From Paratinospora sagittata (lineage: Eukaryota > Streptophyta > Magnoliopsida > Ranunculales > Menispermaceae), in assembly GCA_035771175.1 (NCBI GenBank), contig CM069612.1, positions 28,468,150-28,532,149 of the forward strand: a DNA stretch of 64,000 nucleotides, given 5' to 3'. A model generated the notes under the pieces. That model worked only from the letters and a program-made list of their open reading frames with translations. It did no database searches and was not told the origin of the DNA. Shown here piece by piece: positions 1-12,817 of this stretch (its first letter is position 1; each line of letters starts with the position of its first letter). A program made the position numbers and the translations under genes.

Positions 1-1258
1 AATTTTTTTTTTTTTTTTTTTGAAACAGAAACAAGATGTGATTTATTAATATAATAAAAAGAGTTTACGTCAGGAACGGAATGAAAATAAGCAAAAGATC
101 TCCCAACGCCAAAGTCCACAAGCTGGGGACTAAAAGATACGGTATGAATGCTTAATCAACCTCCCTGATACAAGCAATTGCCCCAATTCAAAACTCAATC
201 AGATAGGGATCACCCCGGCCGGTAATGCGTCCGCAACCACCACCCACAAACTACCCATATAATTGATGGTCCTCCAACTCAATATCTTTTAAGATTCTTC
301 TGTTTCACTCCAGCCATATCGCTCAAAGGGTAACATATGAAGCAATTAAAACAACCTTCCTCACCGATCCTGAGAATCCTTTAACCTGTGAGAGTGATAG
401 ACCTTTCTCAATGTGATGAGGAATTACAAATCTTTGACCCAAATAGCAATCCACTTGTTCCAAATCCGTATAGAGTATCTGCAAGAGAAAAAAAATATGA
501 CTCGCGCATTCTGAAGTCCTTATGACAAAGAAAACACCAATCATGAGTATTGATTTTGTCATGTGCCAGCAGCCATGCAAAGACCCTAACCTTAGATAGG
601 ATTGGTGCATGCCAGATAAAGGAGCTGGAAAGGGGGAAGTTCTCATTATTGGAAAAATTCATGAAAACATCAGAGAATAAATTTGCTTTCAAAATTTAGT
701 ATCTACCATTTCTCGTAGGAATAAATATCGACAAAAATTCATGATAAATTAAGATCATGAAGAACATTAATTTTGAAGTTTTTAAAAGAATTAAAACTCT
801 ATCAAGATAATTGGAAGACTTCAAGATGGTAGAATTCATCTCGAAATTCGGGAAGTGCTGATTGGGTACATATTATCAAATAATATCTCTCACCTTAAGG
901 TATATATGAAAATTTTAAACGTGCTTGGATGAGAGTAATACTAGAATGAGTGACTTTATGAGAAGTCTTTGTGTTAAACCTCTCTTTTATTTTTGCCAAC
1001 GCGACATTAATTTGATGATTCAAGGCTGAGGCGCTTCACCCCCTTGGGGCTTAGAGGTTATTAGTTTGATTCTCAAGTTATGCTGGCTTAGTCGGTAATT
1101 TTTAACTTTATCACCTTTTGTCAATTCTATATTAGTGTGGGGACTAGTCGGATCGTGGTGAGGAAGTAAATCGATCGTGAACCTATTCATCATATATTTG
1201 GACCCCATGATTGGGGGCCTTGGAGTTGTTTCTTATCGTGTGTATATATATATATATA
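1..1258 (-). mobile_element. LINE-derived repeat block, copy 1 (zf-RVT remnant)
   Basis: The block opens at the window edge with a poly(T) run, which is a poly(A) tail on the minus strand, as at a LINE 3' end. The minus strand at about 690-410 reads as a broken zf-RVT domain: residues such as FIWHAPILSKVRVFAWLLA followed by a CxxC-like pair (WCFLCHK), typical of the C-terminal part of plant L1 ORF2. Frameshifts break it, so it is not a functional gene. The block continues to a (TA)n run at about 1241-1262 and then meets the LEA_2 coding sequence. About 13.5 kb downstream a near-identical copy carries the same sequence in the same order and orientation. Its left boundary lies outside the window. 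Confidence 0.75.
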
Positions 1259-1261
1259 TAT

Positions 1262-1849
1262 ATGATTGGGGGCAATAAAACACCTCGTCCTCGTCGTAGA
1301 TGCCTCAAAACTTGCTGTGTTGTAACTGTTCTTCTCTTTATTCTTCTCATAGGTATCCTTGTGCTTCTCTACTTCACCATGCTTAGGCCTAAACAGCCTG
1401 AAGTCATTGCCTACCCTGTTAAGCTCACAAAGATAGATTTCAAAATATTCCCTCAGTTAAAACTGAACATTACATTAGCTCTTCTAGTCACGATAAACAA
1501 TCGAAACTATGGAAGCTTCAAATACAAGAACACAACGGCGTATGTGAATTACCGGGGAGCCATTGTTGCAGAAGCTCCGATTATAGGAGGAAAAATCCCG
1601 GTTCGAGATAAACATAATATTAGCGCGTCTGTGGAAGTTATGGTGAATAAGTTGGTGCTGAATCCTTTGTTTTGGATTGATCTTCATGTTGGGTCGTTGA
1701 ACTTTACAACTATGACAACTTTGCAAGGCAGAGTTCAGGTGTTTAAGATCTTGAAGATGGATGCAACTGCCAGTAGCATGTGTGACATCAATGTCTTTTT
1801 AGTTTCAAAGACTGCAAATTCCACATGCAATTCTAAATTCAAGTTCTGA
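1262..1849 (+). CDS. LEA_2 / NDR1-HIN1-like membrane protein
   Basis: Single-exon gene of 195 residues. The N-terminus is a basic cytosolic stretch (KTPRPRRR) followed by a hydrophobic membrane segment at about residues 19-40 (VVTVLLFILLIGILVLLYF). The rest is an LEA_2 domain with family hallmarks: the fold opening near VKLTKIDFKI, the NYGSFKYKNTTAYVNYRG region, and a conserved C-terminal Cys pair (MCDIN and STCNSKFKF). Proteins of this family are type II membrane proteins at the plasma membrane or ER and many respond to pathogens or stress; function here is inferred from family only. Start: an in-frame ATG at 1211 exists, but it lies in the upstream repeat and would add a Tyr-Ile run coded by the (TA)n tract, so 1262 is preferred. 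The normal promoter appears to have been displaced by the LINE block. Confidence 0.85.
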   Translation: MIGGNKTPRPRRRCLKTCCVVTVLLFILLIGILVLLYFTMLRPKQPEVIAYPVKLTKIDFKIFPQLKLNITLALLVTINNRNYGSFKYKNTTAYVNYRGAIVAEAPIIGGKIPVRDKHNISASVEVMVNKLVLNPLFWIDLHVGSLNFTTMTTLQGRVQVFKILKMDATASSMCDINVFLVSKTANSTCNSKFKF

Positions 1850-2824
1850 TTCTATTACTTCAACGTGTATCTATGGTTTTGTTCTTTTAAAATTTTTCAT
1901 GCTACAGTTTAATTAGTATGTCATGATCATATTGTTTTAGATGATTTTTATTTTCATTTTAAATTGAATTGAAGTATTATTTTTATTTTTATTTTCATTT
2001 AATTAGTACGTCATAAGGAACAAGTAGACATCTTAGACATCAAGTCGCTTATAATATAAGCCCACACAACCTAACCTAGACTATGCTTACAACAGGAGGG
2101 CTCATACCCCTACACACCACATTATAAATAGCATTTATTTTTCTACCTTTAAAAATTGCTCACCATATATGTAGATAGGAATATATGCTTATAAACCACA
2201 TTCCCAGTAGTCATTTTCAACCAGCACTTGCTATTACTATGTATAGTATTATGTTATACAAGGAACAGGCATGATTCTAGTTAAAAAAAAAGGTTATATA
2301 TCTTTATCAATAAAAAAAATAAAAAAGGGGAAAAATTTATCATTAAAGTTGAAACTTTGTTTATAATATGTACCAATAACATAAAATTTAAAACACCAAT
2401 GAAAGAATATTGATAATATTATTAAAAAAATCTTAGTTTTGATAAGGGGGATGGGGGTGGAGGGGGAAGGTTTAACAAATAATAGCAATAATTCACAAAA
2501 AGCCGAATAGTTAAAAACTAAAGCAATTCCACAAGTTCACAACTTCCTTCCTTCTTGATCCTTCTTTTTCTTGGTACTTCAATTCCAACACAACATATTA
2601 ATAATATTCAGGTTATTTGACTTTATGCACACTTCTTTAAATCAAAACAGAAATGTTTCTTTAAGTGGGTTGTTAGAAAGACTCTTGGGTGGCCGGCCAA
2701 GCCAAAATAAAGAGTATTGTACGTGCTTTATGTTATATAATTTCTACCTATAACGAATTAAATCAGAAGCGTCTCGATCAAACAAGGTAGTTGTCACAAA
2801 CTACTTCGTTGATTCCTCACTAAT
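1850..2824. other. Gene-free AT-rich stretch
   Basis: 3' flank of the LEA_2 gene. It is AT-rich with A and T runs and a G-rich patch at 2443-2468. No coding sequence, RNA gene or clear repeat boundary was recognised. Confidence 0.5.
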
Positions 2825-3058
2825 TTGTATTCTTTGGCCTATTTAGAAATGTTTTTTTTAAAGTATTTTTAGAGCAAAAATATTTTTAAAAGTGTTTGAT
2901 AAAACCTACTTTTAATTAAATTGTTATGAAAAAAAATTAATGAAATTGTTGTGAAAAAAAAATAATTTTTTACTATTCAAAGAACCAAAAAGAAACTAAC
3001 TTTTTTAAAAGCTCTTTTTCTAAAACTATTCCGTTTTTAGAAAATTCCCAAACAAGAT
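2825..3058. mobile_element. MITE-like AT-rich fragment
   Basis: The stretch begins near GGCCTATTTAGAAATG and ends near TTCCCAAACAAGATC. The ends are imperfectly inverted and resemble the GGCCTTGTTTGGGA-type termini common in plant hAT-like MITEs. The interior is almost pure A/T with no coding capacity. The boundaries and family are uncertain. Confidence 0.35.
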
Positions 3059-3126
3059 CTTTGTTAGAGAAGAATTTTTCTAGGGTTGCTATTCCTATAG
3101 GTAGCTATATATAGTGTCTTCTTGTT

Positions 3127-3408
3127 TGGTTTGATGATTCGAGGCTTTGAGGAGCACAGATGCGATGCAGGTTCGAGTCCTAGCGACAATAGGTTTTCAA
3201 GATACATTTTTGGGTGTACAAGAAACTTTTTCTGACTAGGTGTGGGCACACTGTTGGGGAGTACGCTACAGCGATACTGACGAAAATTTTTAAAAGTGGT
3301 TCGTGCTGAATTCATACGGTGTCGAGTTATTGCATCAGGATGTCTGTTGGTGTGAATATTAGTCGATTCTTAAGGTTTATGGGGTATAGTTGTTTCTCCT
3401 TCTTCAAA
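3127..3408 (+). mobile_element. tRNA-derived SINE-like sequence
   Basis: A perfect Pol III B-box (GGTTCGAGTCC) lies at 3170-3180 and a fair A-box-like stretch (TGGTTTGATGA) starts at 3127, 43 bp upstream, a usual spacing. The sequence after the B-box continues without coding potential to a short TA-rich run near 3408. No target duplication was found, so the limits are approximate. Confidence 0.45.
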
Positions 3409-4599
3409 AAATATATATATATAGTGTCTTCTAAATTGTAAATGTTGTATTGTTTTTGGTTCAATACTTTCAGTTTCAAAAATAAAAAAAGTAAGTTGAC
3501 ACGCGTGGTGCTTGCATGTGACCAAAGTATATGTCATCTTCTCTCATACGAATTATTCTAACCTCTATAAATGTGGTCTATAGTCAATACCAAACAATGA
3601 CTATGTGCATGTTTTAATGCGTGCACACATGCTCCTAACAATCTACATCATCATTTTTTCTCCTCCTTCATTCTTATTTTCTGTGCCATGTTTTGATTTA
3701 TACCCATTGATAATCATGCCACCTTTCAGACCAGCTAAAACCCTAAAAGCTATGCACACAGATATATATATTTCCCAACAAGGACAGGTACTAGTGGTAC
3801 TGTTGTTATCATAGAGTTAAGATAGGCACTACTACAGGGTACCCGTAGACAAAAATAATAATCTTACTTTAAATTTAATTAAATCATTTCATAAAATATA
3901 AATTAAAATTTCACTCTTATCAATATTAAAGAAACCTTACAAAGTAAAACCGGCCTTACTAACAAATGTTATTTAACTGAAACATGGGACTTATGTGATA
4001 TAAGTAAAGATAATAGGGAGATTTGTTACATATATCTAGGTTTTTCAAAGAATATATGATCTCGTTCGTTCATTTGATGGGTAATTCAACTTTATATGTT
4101 TTGTTTTTAAATTTCTTTTTGAGGGGCTATGTAATGTTAGTTATAAGTGTAATCATATCTAATCTAGCATTTTCTTGTGTACTCCTTTGACTGAAAGGAA
4201 GCTTGTACATGTTTTTGCAAAGCCGTCGCTAAATTAAGATACTAAAAGTTCATCATCTGACGATAAGAAGGACATCTTTTTCATGCAATCAAATCGAGAG
4301 TGAAGGGTTCAATTAACGGAAGTCCTAGTGACTAGACTTCTTCTGGAATAACTGGCTTGCTCTTTTGGGGTTGGAGCAAACCTTCAACTTAATGACAAAA
4401 AGGCAGCTTAAAATTAATACCCTTTATTTTCAATTTAATTAATGTCCGGTACTGAAGACAAGACTTATGGATTAAGGTAATTTTCATTGTTATTTTTTTC
4501 TTTTTGGGGCTCATGCGCCCTAAGGCCCCACGAAGAACAGTACTTAAAGGTGAGGAAGACCAACTCTTCATATATTGTAGCATTCTGAAACGAAAGAAT
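3409..4599. other. Intergenic, no recognised feature
   Basis: AT-rich DNA. A TATA-like CTATAAATG at about 3566 and a short open frame near 3605-3814 are present, but there is no recognisable domain and no homologous exon pattern. Nothing is annotated as a gene. Confidence 0.4.
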
Positions 4600-4990
4600 G
4601 TTATATATATATATATATAGTGTGGCTCGATTTATCTAATGGGTTATTTCTATTTATGAATTAGTTTTTTTAGTGTATTAGGTTCTTAGTCTGAATTGGG
4701 GACTTTTTATTTATGTTGAAAACTAATATTTTGTATTATGTATACCTTTATTGGGATTTGAGTGGTGTGTGCGTAGAATTTGAAATTTGTGTGAGAGGAC
4801 TTTGGGTTTGAGGGTACTTAGAATTAGACATTTGCATAGGTTGCACTCTCTTTTGGATTCTGTAATAATGAATTTAATTCTTATATCCTGTGGACTAGGT
4901 GATTATTCACTGAACCATGTAATTTTGTATGTTCTTGCTTTTGTCTATTTTTGTATTCGTTTGAATTATTTGGGTTTGAGAGTTTGATAC
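4600..4990 (+). mobile_element. Decayed copia-type LTR fragment
   Basis: The stretch at about 4885-4940 (TGTGGACTAGGTGATTATTC, then CTGAACCATGTAA) resembles the conserved R/U5 end of copia LTRs, which usually reads as GTGGACGTAGG...CCGAACCACGTA. The surrounding T/G-rich sequence is compatible with an LTR. There are no clean ends, no partner LTR and no coding sequence. Identification rests on one remembered motif. Confidence 0.4.
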
Positions 4991-5029
4991 TTGGCTTCTG
5001 CTTCCGCAACACACAATAAAGAAGATAAA

Positions 5030-5197
5030 AAGAGTGGGCTTAAAAAGAGAGCACAGGGGCCTAACATGAAGAACTATTAAGCTCACAACAAACTATAGGA
5101 TAAAAATCCACCACTCCTGGCACAACTCTCCTCAAGAAGAATTGAACCTTCGACCTCATGAATTATGGGGAGATGTCTGCACTAAGCCAAGTGGTGA
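5030..5197 (-). mobile_element. tRNA-derived SINE, copy A
   Basis: On the minus strand an A-box-like CTTGGCTTAGTGCAG (from about 5195) is followed by the B-box-like GGTTCAATTCTTC. The downstream body (ending in GTGAGCTT ... CCCCTGTGCTCTC) matches, with changes, the sequence at 17889-18085 on the plus strand. Two diverged copies with the same order of boxes and body indicate one SINE family. Ends are approximate. Confidence 0.6.
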
Positions 5198-5558
5198 TAA
5201 ATTAATTCTACAAATTCATTAGTTCACTTAAAACTCCATTTTAATTCAATGTTGGTGTGCATGTTCAGAAACCCACCTTCATAGGTAGGTGAACTAAACA
5301 CCCTCTAACTAAAAAGAATATAAAAAATAAAAATAAAAAGTATTAAGATTTTCCACTCTTGATTCGAGCATATTGATTTAGATAACATAGTAATATTGTT
5401 ACTAATTGCATCAGGAATTCTGTTTAGTAATTGCTGGTCGTATACAATTAAAAAGAAAGAGTAGTACAAGCTGAAAAAGAGAGATGATGTATGAAAGAAT
5501 ATACATGTAGAGCTAGAGAGAGACATAAAGAGAGTGTCATTTTGGAGCACATATATGA

Positions 5559-6442
5559 CTAAGGCAAATTACCAAGGTAGTCCACCACCATGGATAAAGG
5601 GACCAAGCAGAGCCCCCTTTTACTTAGTTCTGTGTAGTCTCTATCCTTATTTCCAATAAAGCCTAATTCATTGCTCGCATCAAGCTTAAGTTCTGAACAA
5701 TGGCCAGAAGTAGTCCCCTTCAAAAAAAAAAAACAAAAAAAAAAATATATATATATATATAAATAAATAAAACCATATTAAGTTTGTTAGAAAGTTTTAT
5801 CAATATTCTTTAAAAAATAAAGCAAAAGAGATGGAGAGAACTAAAGGAAGAAATATTGTAAATTAGCTAGGTTTACCTCAAAACTGTCTTTGTTTTCACC
5901 TTTCTTTCTTGCTTTCATTCTCAACTCATGATCATTATTCAATCCACAAACCTATTGCAGAAAGATCATCAAAAGTAAATATACCTTATATATATATATA
6001 TCAGAAAAAAGAAAAAAAAGAAAAAAAAAAAACTAAACTAGTTATGGAAATGAGGAAATTTTATATATCTAACCTTGGGACTATTAACAGGAGAACTGGC
6101 AGTATCTTCCAATTCATCATCATCCAAAATTTTATTTTTCTTCTTCAAACTGATCAGTTCTTTAGACCTTTTCCCCAGGCTCACCTCTGAAGGGTACTGG
6201 TACTGCATGGTTGCTTCATCCTTTTTTTTCTCAGAGAATTTCCATCCCGGGCAAGAAGCAGCATCAGATACCACAGAAAAGCTACCAAAACCAGAAGAAT
6301 AACTACTGTGTAATTCTCTGCTGCTTGACCAAAAATCTTCAAAATAAGCTGTCCATCCACTCTCTTCTTGGGAATCATCATTAACCCTTTCTTTAGATGA
6401 TTGCAGTAATTCTGTAGAAGAATTTTTTGAATCCTCCATCAA
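5559..6442 (-). CDS. VUP1: VUP1-like vascular-related protein (3 exons)
   Basis: Three exons on the minus strand (6442-6074, 5951-5877, 5717-5559) join in phase 0 with GT-AG borders and give about 200 residues. Two ATGs stand side by side at 6442 and 6439. Family-like segments are EESGWTAYFEDF near the start, SDAASCPGWKF, the acidic LEDTASSPVNSPK at the end of exon 1, and a C-terminal ELSKRGLCLVPLSMVVDYLG. Together these match, from memory, the plant 'vascular-related unknown protein' (VUP1) family, small nuclear proteins linked to vascular development and hormone-dependent growth. No enzyme fold or membrane segment is visible. Exon 2 is Lys-rich and weakly conserved, so its limits are the least certain. 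The family name could be wrong, but the exon structure is well supported. Confidence 0.68.
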
Positions 6443-8413
6443 TCAAGCAATAAGAAAATGAAGAAAAAAAAAAACTAACGTGGGTATCAAGTTTTTTGAG
6501 GGGCCTCCTTTAGAAAAAAAGAGATATATCTATATATATATAACAGAAAGAACTTTCTAAAGCATTTTTGTTTTTTACATATTGAGAAGGCTTTGGGGTG
6601 GGGGCAATGGTGGTTGGGAGTTAAATCATCAGTTGGAACAAAAGACCGGAACCTATTAGCAATAGGGCTTAAATGAAAGAAAGAGAGAGAGAAAGAGAGA
6701 CATCTTGACCTTAATGCAGTAGTGAATTTTGCATTATTAATTAGTTCACATTCCACTAAATATAATTTAATTGGAGCCACTGATATGTTTCATCTGGGCT
6801 ACAATATTTGACCTTCCACATGGCATGGATGACTGCTGTTAAGTGAAGATTAAGCATCTAATTATGCACCATTAATTATCATCATTGTGATGTAGAACAT
6901 GCAACCTTCATTACTCAATCTCAATCATAATTAGTGGGGATTCTGCAAATTAAATTTATGTAGCAAGTAGTTTACAACGATGCCCATCACATATATTTAA
7001 AAAAAATAAAAATTCTCGAAACAAGTATTTTCATCAAACTTATTTAAACGTCATCGTACTATTGTTGTAATACCTCCATTTCTTGTAGTGGATAAAACTT
7101 ATTTCTGTGCTTAATTTGTGGGCGAACTGACAAGTGATGACTGAAGAGAATGAAAAATAGAGAATGTGTTGTTACGTCTCGATTAGATGTATATATATCA
7201 TATACATTACAATGATATATACACAGTTCATAATCTAATAAACATATGACAGAGTAGCATTTATTTTATATATATATATATATATAATTAGAATGGCCTT
7301 GAGATGGAGAAAGCTCAATTGAAGATAAACAGAAGCACACGCAAGAAGGTATTGTGTAAAATGTAACTAAAGTTCAAGATTAAACACGTCTCATGTCTAG
7401 AAATAGGCCATTTTGGTAAGATATTGATCCACCAACTTGCTTCAAAAAGCATGCTTATAACTTGGGCTTCAATTTACTCTTTTTGTCTAATTTTGTAGCC
7501 TTTTAGTACCAACTACGCTGCTAGGAGAGTAATCAACATCTACCTGAGAGAGAGGTCATAATTCAACTCAAGAAGGGAAGCTAATTAAAGTGTCATTTAA
7601 AAGTTGTACCATTTCTTGCCAAGGTTGGTAATTGATGACTTTATCTGCTAACAGTTTTATTGTTGCTGTTGTTTTTTTGCCCTTTTCTTAAAAGTTGAAA
7701 TCAACTGGTTAACTTAAGTTGGTTTGGTTTGCAATCTGAAAACTAAAATGCAATTAAAAAAGAAAAAAAAATTAGAAAATAACTTTTTATCGTTTTCTTA
7801 TCAAAAAGTGAAAAATTGTTTTAGAAATTTTTTAAAGCAAACAACTTTTTGATATTTTCGAATTTTCGGATACAGAAAACTGTATTCGAATCACGAACCA
7901 AACGGGGCTTTAGTGATAGAAAGGTTTACGTATACAACCATTAAATAAAAAAAGATGTACCTAATGCACGAAACTCACGTTATTGCAAAGTTTGACATCT
8001 GGGGCAATATATATAATCAATCTTAACTCCACATTAAGAGATTAATTTCTCTAGACACAAAGAGATCAAGATTAGTTTCTTGCTTTGCTCATGCGTTGAA
8101 AGGAAAGCTGCAGGCCCTAAATGAGTAGGTTGACTTAACCTCATATGGAGATTTAAGTACTATTTCTTCATTTGTACGTGTTGTACTTTGAATTATAATT
8201 TTTTACGACTTAAAGGAAAGTCTAAGAAATTTGGTTTGGCTGATAAAATGTTGTTGAACGGCTCAATTTGTTCATAAAGCTGATCAACTTGCTATAATAA
8301 AATAAAAACAATTTGCCAAAACAAAAAGGAAAAAAGAGAAAAAGATACAAACCTTCTTAATTAATTATCGGAAGACCCTAATTGCTTAAATACTAATCAT
8401 AAAATGTATATAC

Positions 8414-8457
<44 letters not shown>

Positions 8458-9694
8458 ATTTGGTAATAAGGCGCTAAAAGATATCTTTTGTAATGTTAGT
8501 ATATATAAAACCTATTTGAACCAATATATATATAACCTATTTTAAGAATTATTCTTTTTTTTTCATAAATTTCAGTCTCTTTTATTTATTTTTGGTAACT
8601 TTTAAACCAAAAAACTACTCCTAATGGTACATTTGTGAAACATGATGCCACTACAAATATCAATAATATGTTTCAATAAGAAGACTTGTAAATAGATGTC
8701 GAGTTTTATAATAATATACTAATGGCTTTCTAGCTAGCACCATACATATTGGGCAATTATATTTTGTCTATATATATAATTAACATATATTATAATTTAA
8801 ATCATGATAATAAACTTATATTTGACTTTTAATTAAAAATTTGTATTAATGTGTCAAAGTGACCCTTCAAACAATGAAGCTAAAAGCTAGTAAACAATTA
8901 ACAAAAGAAGTACTAAATTGAGATAGTGATCAAGACAACAATTATTTAGTTAATTGCTGATAATTATTTGATCACTTGAACTAAAAAAATAAAAATAAAC
9001 ATAAATAATTAAAAAAGAAGTTATTGAGAGGATAAAGAAAATGTTAACAAATACAATGCTATAAAAAAATAAAAAAATAAAAATAAAACTATAACCTCGA
9101 AATAATAAAAAAATGAAAAAAATAAAATTATTATTTCCTAATCTTTTTATGCATTTTCAGTCACAAAACATTTATCTTGTCCCCTTTGTAGCTAGGAGTC
9201 GCTTAATAGGATACTTTTCTTAAGGTTTATGTCCATCCTTATGGCCCTTATGATCTGACCCTTGCCTTGTTGTAACCAAACATCTTAACATTCAAACTTG
9301 TAACTTAGTTCTTCGTCTCCTAGCTAGTTGATACTCTTCTATTAATGCCTAACACCACCACTACCTAACTTGTCACTTTCAAATTAAAAAATTTAAAAAA
9401 ATAAAATAAAATCCTAATACCCTCTTGACCTTATTATTAAATGTGCTTGACTTAATTTAGATCTCCCTTATTGCTTTTAATATGAAGGAAAAGTTACATT
9501 TCCATATTGAAGTAGTACTACATATATAATCACTTATATTTTCCCTATTATAAATTAGATCTTATTTCTATGACTTTAGAGAACGTGGGTATTACGTCAC
9601 ATTTATCACCATACATGGCATAAGCACATATAATTATATGAAAATTAATTAATTAATTAACAAAAAAAAAGTTAGTTGATTATTTACTTTTAAT
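6443..9694. other. Intergenic AT-rich region
   Basis: Upstream region of the VUP1-like gene and further intergenic DNA. It contains a GA-rich stretch near 6675-6700, a MITE-like piece near 7690-7910 ending ACCAAACGGGGC, and (TA)n runs at about 7265-7286 and 8425-8453. No coding exon was recognised. Confidence 0.45.
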
Positions 9695-9888
9695 GACAGA
9701 TGATACTCGGGAGGTGTTCTCCTTCTCTTTAGACGGGACTAATCCTCTCGAGCTCGAGCTTTGCAGAAGCGTTTGGGTTGACACTCTCAATAAAGGCGGA
9801 TAAATGGGAGTACACCCAAGTTCGAATTCGAGACTTAGACCTCAACCTCACTTATATTCAGTTCCTCAACTAACTGAACTACCACTTG
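9695..9888 (-). mobile_element. tRNA-derived SINE-like sequence
   Basis: Read on the minus strand, an A-box-like GTGGTAGTTCAGTTAG (about 9886-9871) is followed about 60 bp later by the B-box-like AATTCGAACTTGGG. The body then continues with no coding content. The layout fits a tRNA-derived SINE; no target duplication was found. Confidence 0.45.
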
Positions 9889-11454
9889 TTGGTAACTATC
9901 TATTAAACTGATAAAGTAGTTGTAAATTTTTAGATTCAATTCTTGCTAGTAATTAGACATATTAAGAAATTGTCCTATATATTATTCATGCCAGGTGCCT
10001 TTTGTCCCAAAAGGTCTGATACTCCAAGATCACGGTCACTCTAAAATCCAAGGCTCTTTCAATCATGCCATTTTTGACATATATGTGACAGAAGCATTTT
10101 GTGCACATTATAGCACATGTAACGTTACATTCAAATAAAAAAGAAAAAGAAAAAGAGGGAGATATATTCCAAGAAAAATAGCTAGAAAATAGAAAGTAAA
10201 CCCCTCAGAGAAAGTGACATCCACGGCCAGAACATATATATATATATATATATATTTATTTATTTATTTATTTATTTATTTATATTGTTTATAGATTATT
10301 CCATTTTACTTTTTCCTGATTTACATTCAAATGTTTGGGGAATTTATACCTAAACTGGAAGGGTAATAATTAACCCACATTGTTATCATATGGGTAGTAA
10401 GATTATGGTGTTTAGCTAATGAGAACTAATACAGATAGATCAGTAGGATTGTATTTACTTAGAAGTTTTAGCAGAAACTGGATTTCATAGGTATGAATTT
10501 CTAGATATATAAGATAAATAATAATCATAAATCTAATTCACTAATCAATAATCTTTTGTATTGGGCTCGCGTTGACCTAAAGAAGGGGTTGTGATTCGGG
10601 CCGGGCCAGCTAACCTCGTGAGCCATAGCCTTTTATCCACCCCAAGACCTCTTGGAGAAGCACTACAAACGATAGTATAGCTTAAAATTGAGGCCTTTAT
10701 AAGCCCAAATTGAATGGTTCTCTTGTCTTGCCTTCTCTCTCTCTCCCTCTTTTGTTAAGTTCTATTTTGAAATTATATATAGGAAAATTTCATTATTAAT
10801 TAATTAACATAAAGACTAGTTATCAACACAAATACATGAACTAATTAACCCGTATTAATACAAAAATGAGAGAAATAAAACAATGAAAAACTAAATTTTC
10901 TATTTAATAACTATTTAATTAATTAAGATCAAATAAAATTGTTACAAATATAAAAAGTAGTTGGGTTGACGAAAGAAATTCATGAATCACAAGAGTTCCT
11001 CCTTCGGAGACTCAATCCAATTCAAATTCTTCAAGTAAATTAATTCTAACCAAATTAACCAAATTGATGTTTCGTCATTTAATGGACTTGGTTTAGTTGA
11101 TTTGTATCGGATGGGACTAAAATGTTGGGCAATAAAGAAATAACATATAAAACTGAAGTGCAATATGCGGTAAAACATTAAAAAATAAAATTAAAAATAA
11201 ACATACTTGAGTAAGGAAAGAAGTAGTCTTAATTGAAGGCAAAACAAGAAAAAATCAATTAAAATATTTTTGACACTCCAATGAAGACATTTAAATGTTG
11301 TAGCTGAGAAGAGTAACATATTAACAATCCACGGTAATCATTAACACAATAAAGAGAGACTTAAAATAATATGAATAAAAATAATTAAAAGCGTTACAAC
11401 TACTTATAATTTAACAATCAACTTAGCCTTTAATCGAATGGAATAGGAGTTAAT
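9889..11454. other. Intergenic, no gene seen
   Basis: AT-rich sequence with a compound microsatellite at 10234-10283. There are short open frames but none has a recognisable domain. Confidence 0.4.
10234..10283. repeat. Compound microsatellite (AT)n-(ATTT)n
   Basis: About 11 AT units are directly followed by about 7 units of TATT/ATTT. Confidence 0.9.
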
Positions 11455-11640
11455 GGCCCTATTTGGGAGCATGGCGAAAGTACCGTTTGTGGTAAATAAT
11501 TTTGTCAAACGCACCTAGTGTGTAGTTTGACAACTATGCGCTTGCAATTTAAATGTAATTTAAGCGTGTTTTGTCAAATCTCGTTAGGACCTATTTTTGT
11601 ATTTGCGACTTATTTTTAGAAAAAACGTTTTTAAGTCAAC
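11455..11640. mobile_element. MITE-like fragment related to 62634-62920
   Basis: The stretch starts GGCCCTATTTGGGAG and shares with 62634-62920 the start, a GTAAATAATTTTG core and following CAAAC-type motifs. This fits a non-autonomous DNA element with a GGCCTTGTTTGGGAG-like terminus, as in plant hAT MITEs. Ends and target duplication were not resolved. Confidence 0.4.
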
Positions 11641-12308
11641 AAAGTCAATCTCAAATGGTTCAAAAAAAGTTTAGTTATATAAATAAAAGAAAATGTCAAT
11701 TCAACTGTAAATATATATATATATATATATAATTATAATGTAATTATACTTTATTAAATATATATAATTTATATATCTTAATGTGTGTAATAAATAATCT
11801 ATTATAGAGGAATGCGTAGTTATATTATAGTTGCAATTTTTTTAATAGATTTTCAACTTACACGTGACTCAAAATCAAGCCATGGGACGGCATTGGTAAA
11901 GAGGGGAATTCTAGTTTCATAGTAATTGTTGGGAAACGAGTCAAAAAAGTTGGAAAAGGTCGCATTTAATAAAATTTCCACATAACTTTTGCTGTTTATG
12001 TCAGTTTGACCCAACCCTCTTTTATCGACGCATCGGCCGAGATGAAGTTTCGACGTTGACTGATCTTTTCCACATGGGTTGACTCTTGCTAGGACGTGTA
12101 ATCCTGTAAGCATCGAGAATGTCTGTTCACCCTCTTGTCACGTATATCTCGAGGCTGACCATATGAACCTTATCAATTTAATTTGAGAGAAAATTAACTA
12201 AAACTTTGTTTTACATTTAGCCCATTTGATATTTTTTTATTTAAATCAATTAATATTGCATTTTTATGTTTTCCAGTAGTTTATAAATAATGATTAATCA
12301 TCATATTG

Positions 12309-12341
<33 letters not shown>

Positions 12342-12758
12342 AATCATCATTAATTGGTTTCATTTTGTGACTTCTTTCTGTGGATGATCGATACAATTTT
12401 ATCTCTTTAATTGTATGAATAATGTTATCTCTTTGACAAGCCGATAAAAGGAGACTTAAAATAATATGGATAGAAATATTTAAGAAAAATATATATGACT
12501 ATTTGTAATTTGAATGTTGACTTAACATTAGATAGAATGGAGTAACAGATTTATGTGGTCAATCTTATGTATTTAGAAAAAGGCTTAATTGAATTAAATT
12601 GTAGAATTATATATAAATAACATAAAAATGTTGATTGAACTTGTAAGATAATTTTGATTATACAGGTATAATTAAAAATTGCTTTTCTTTGTCATTAACA
12701 AAGCTTTCCTTAAATTCCTTAATTTACAATTTTTATTTACAATATATTCATTACATTT

Positions 12759-12817
<59 letters not shown>

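Noticed and set aside
1211..1261. Longer start for the LEA_2 protein
   Set aside because: The extra residues come from the repeat block and the (TA)n tract and give a Tyr-Ile run unlike the family N-terminus.
3605..3814. Small plus-strand open frame with upstream TATA-like box
   Set aside because: No recognisable peptide family, no splice pattern and low-complexity N-terminal part.
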